A stretch of DNA of 64,000 nucleotides, taken from Achromobacter sp. AONIH1 (lineage in GTDB: Bacteria > Pseudomonadota > Gammaproteobacteria > Burkholderiales > Burkholderiaceae_B). This document shows positions 63,642-64,000 of the stretch, in pieces. Position numbers and translations under genes: made by a program. The stretch covers positions 3,534,001-3,598,000 of the forward strand of contig NZ_CP026124.1 of NCBI RefSeq assembly GCF_002902905.1. Direction: 5' to 3'. How positions within the stretch are numbered: position 1 is the first letter of the stretch; every line of letters begins with the position of its first letter. The notes beneath the pieces are model-generated. The model had not been told where the DNA came from. It did not search any database and saw nothing but the letters and a program-made list of their open reading frames with translations.

Positions 63642-64000
63642 ATGACTGGCGATATCCCCGACAGCGCGCCCGCGCGCCGCTACGCCTACGAATGGTACGT
63701 GGTCCTGGTCTGCATGCTAGCGTACATATTTTCCTTCGTCGACAGGCAGATCCTGGCGCTGATGATCGAGCCGATCAAGCGCGACCTGGACCTGAGCGAC
63801 ACGCAGTTCAGCCTGTTGCACGGGCTGGCGTTCTCGCTGTTCTACGCCTTCATGGGCATCCCCATCGCGCTGTTGGCCGACCGCTATTCGCGGCCGCGCA
63901 TCATCGCCATCGGCGTGGCCTTCTGGAGCCTGGCGACCGCCGTCTGCGGCCTGTCGCGCAACTTCGCCCAGATGTTCCTGGCGCGCATTGGCGTGGGCGT
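63642..64000 (+). CDS. MFS transporter, N-terminal part (truncated by window edge)
   Basis: The frame is open to the end of the window (119 residues). It begins MTGDIPDSAPARRYAYEWYV, followed by IFSFVDRQILALMIEPIKRD, LHGLAFSLFYAFMGIPIALL and ADRYSRPRIIAIGVAFWS, matching spinster-like/ACS-type MFS carriers. AGGGAAAAG precedes the ATG. Substrate unknown; the divergent AraC gene may control it. Confidence 0.85.
   Translation, partial: MTGDIPDSAPARRYAYEWYVVLVCMLAYIFSFVDRQILALMIEPIKRDLDLSDTQFSLLHGLAFSLFYAFMGIPIALLADRYSRPRIIAIGVAFWSLATAVCGLSRNFAQMFLARIGVG

Overview
The window is a high-GC bacterial chromosome segment with short intergenic gaps, many ATGA start/stop overlaps, orphan tripartite-tricarboxylate (Bug/TctC-type) binding proteins and a nagZ-uvrC-pgsA neighbourhood. 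This fits a betaproteobacterium of the Alcaligenaceae (Bordetella/Achromobacter type). The assignment is inferred from gene content only. No rRNA, tRNA, CRISPR array, prophage or insertion sequence was seen.

Layout. 1-3.2 kb: housekeeping genes (end of nagZ, uvrC, pgsA). 3.4-8.6 kb: MFS transporter, di-haem cytochrome c peroxidase, queF (minus strand) and aceA with a clear terminator. 8.7-17.7 kb: a catabolic unit with a GntR repressor, a sugar-type ABC importer whose two permeases are fused in one polypeptide, a gulonate-3-dehydrogenase-like enzyme, a beta-keto acid cleavage enzyme (BKACE/DUF849) and an SMP-30 lactonase. Together they suggest uptake and carbon-carbon cleavage of a sugar acid or lactone. 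17.7-22.4 kb: biotin genes, bioF-bioH-like-bioCD (fused BioC-BioD) divergent from bioA. 22.5-29.4 kb: a cbb3 oxidase region under two FNR/ANR-type boxes: a membrane-only remnant of the CcoI copper ATPase, ccoS, ccoNOQP, ccoG, ccoH and a small membrane protein. 29.5-34.8 kb: LysR, TctC-type binding protein, PdxA-like dehydrogenase, rhamnonate-dehydratase-like enzyme and a DapA-family lyase. 34.9-48.5 kb: a YadGH-like ABC exporter and mostly single genes (GST, DUF4168, GNAT, two TSUP permeases, AraC regulators, hemolysin III, esterases, VOC, DUF1428, GlxA-type regulator, SUKH-like protein). 48.5-56.7 kb: a second catabolic unit on the minus strand (AtzG-like small subunit, amidase, CoA transferase, enoyl-CoA hydratase, deacetylase, MmgE/PrpD) with a divergent GntR and an MFS carrier. 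56.8-59.6 kb: a DadA-like oxidase behind a tandem glycine riboswitch, head to head with a class C beta-lactamase. 59.6-64 kb: an opine-dehydrogenase/3-hydroxyacyl-CoA-dehydrogenase pair, a secreted protein, an AraC regulator and the start of an MFS gene.

Four copies of a GC-rich intergenic repeat lie near 2.5, 11.0, 27.4 and 40.4 kb. One is read as the N-terminus of the ABC ATPase. Another forms most of a 29-codon leader ORF that overlaps the start codon of ccoG. The most unusual items are the P-type ATPase stripped of its catalytic loops, the two uncharacterised catabolic operons, the fused permease, the micro-gene ahead of the amidase and the riboswitch-controlled oxidase.
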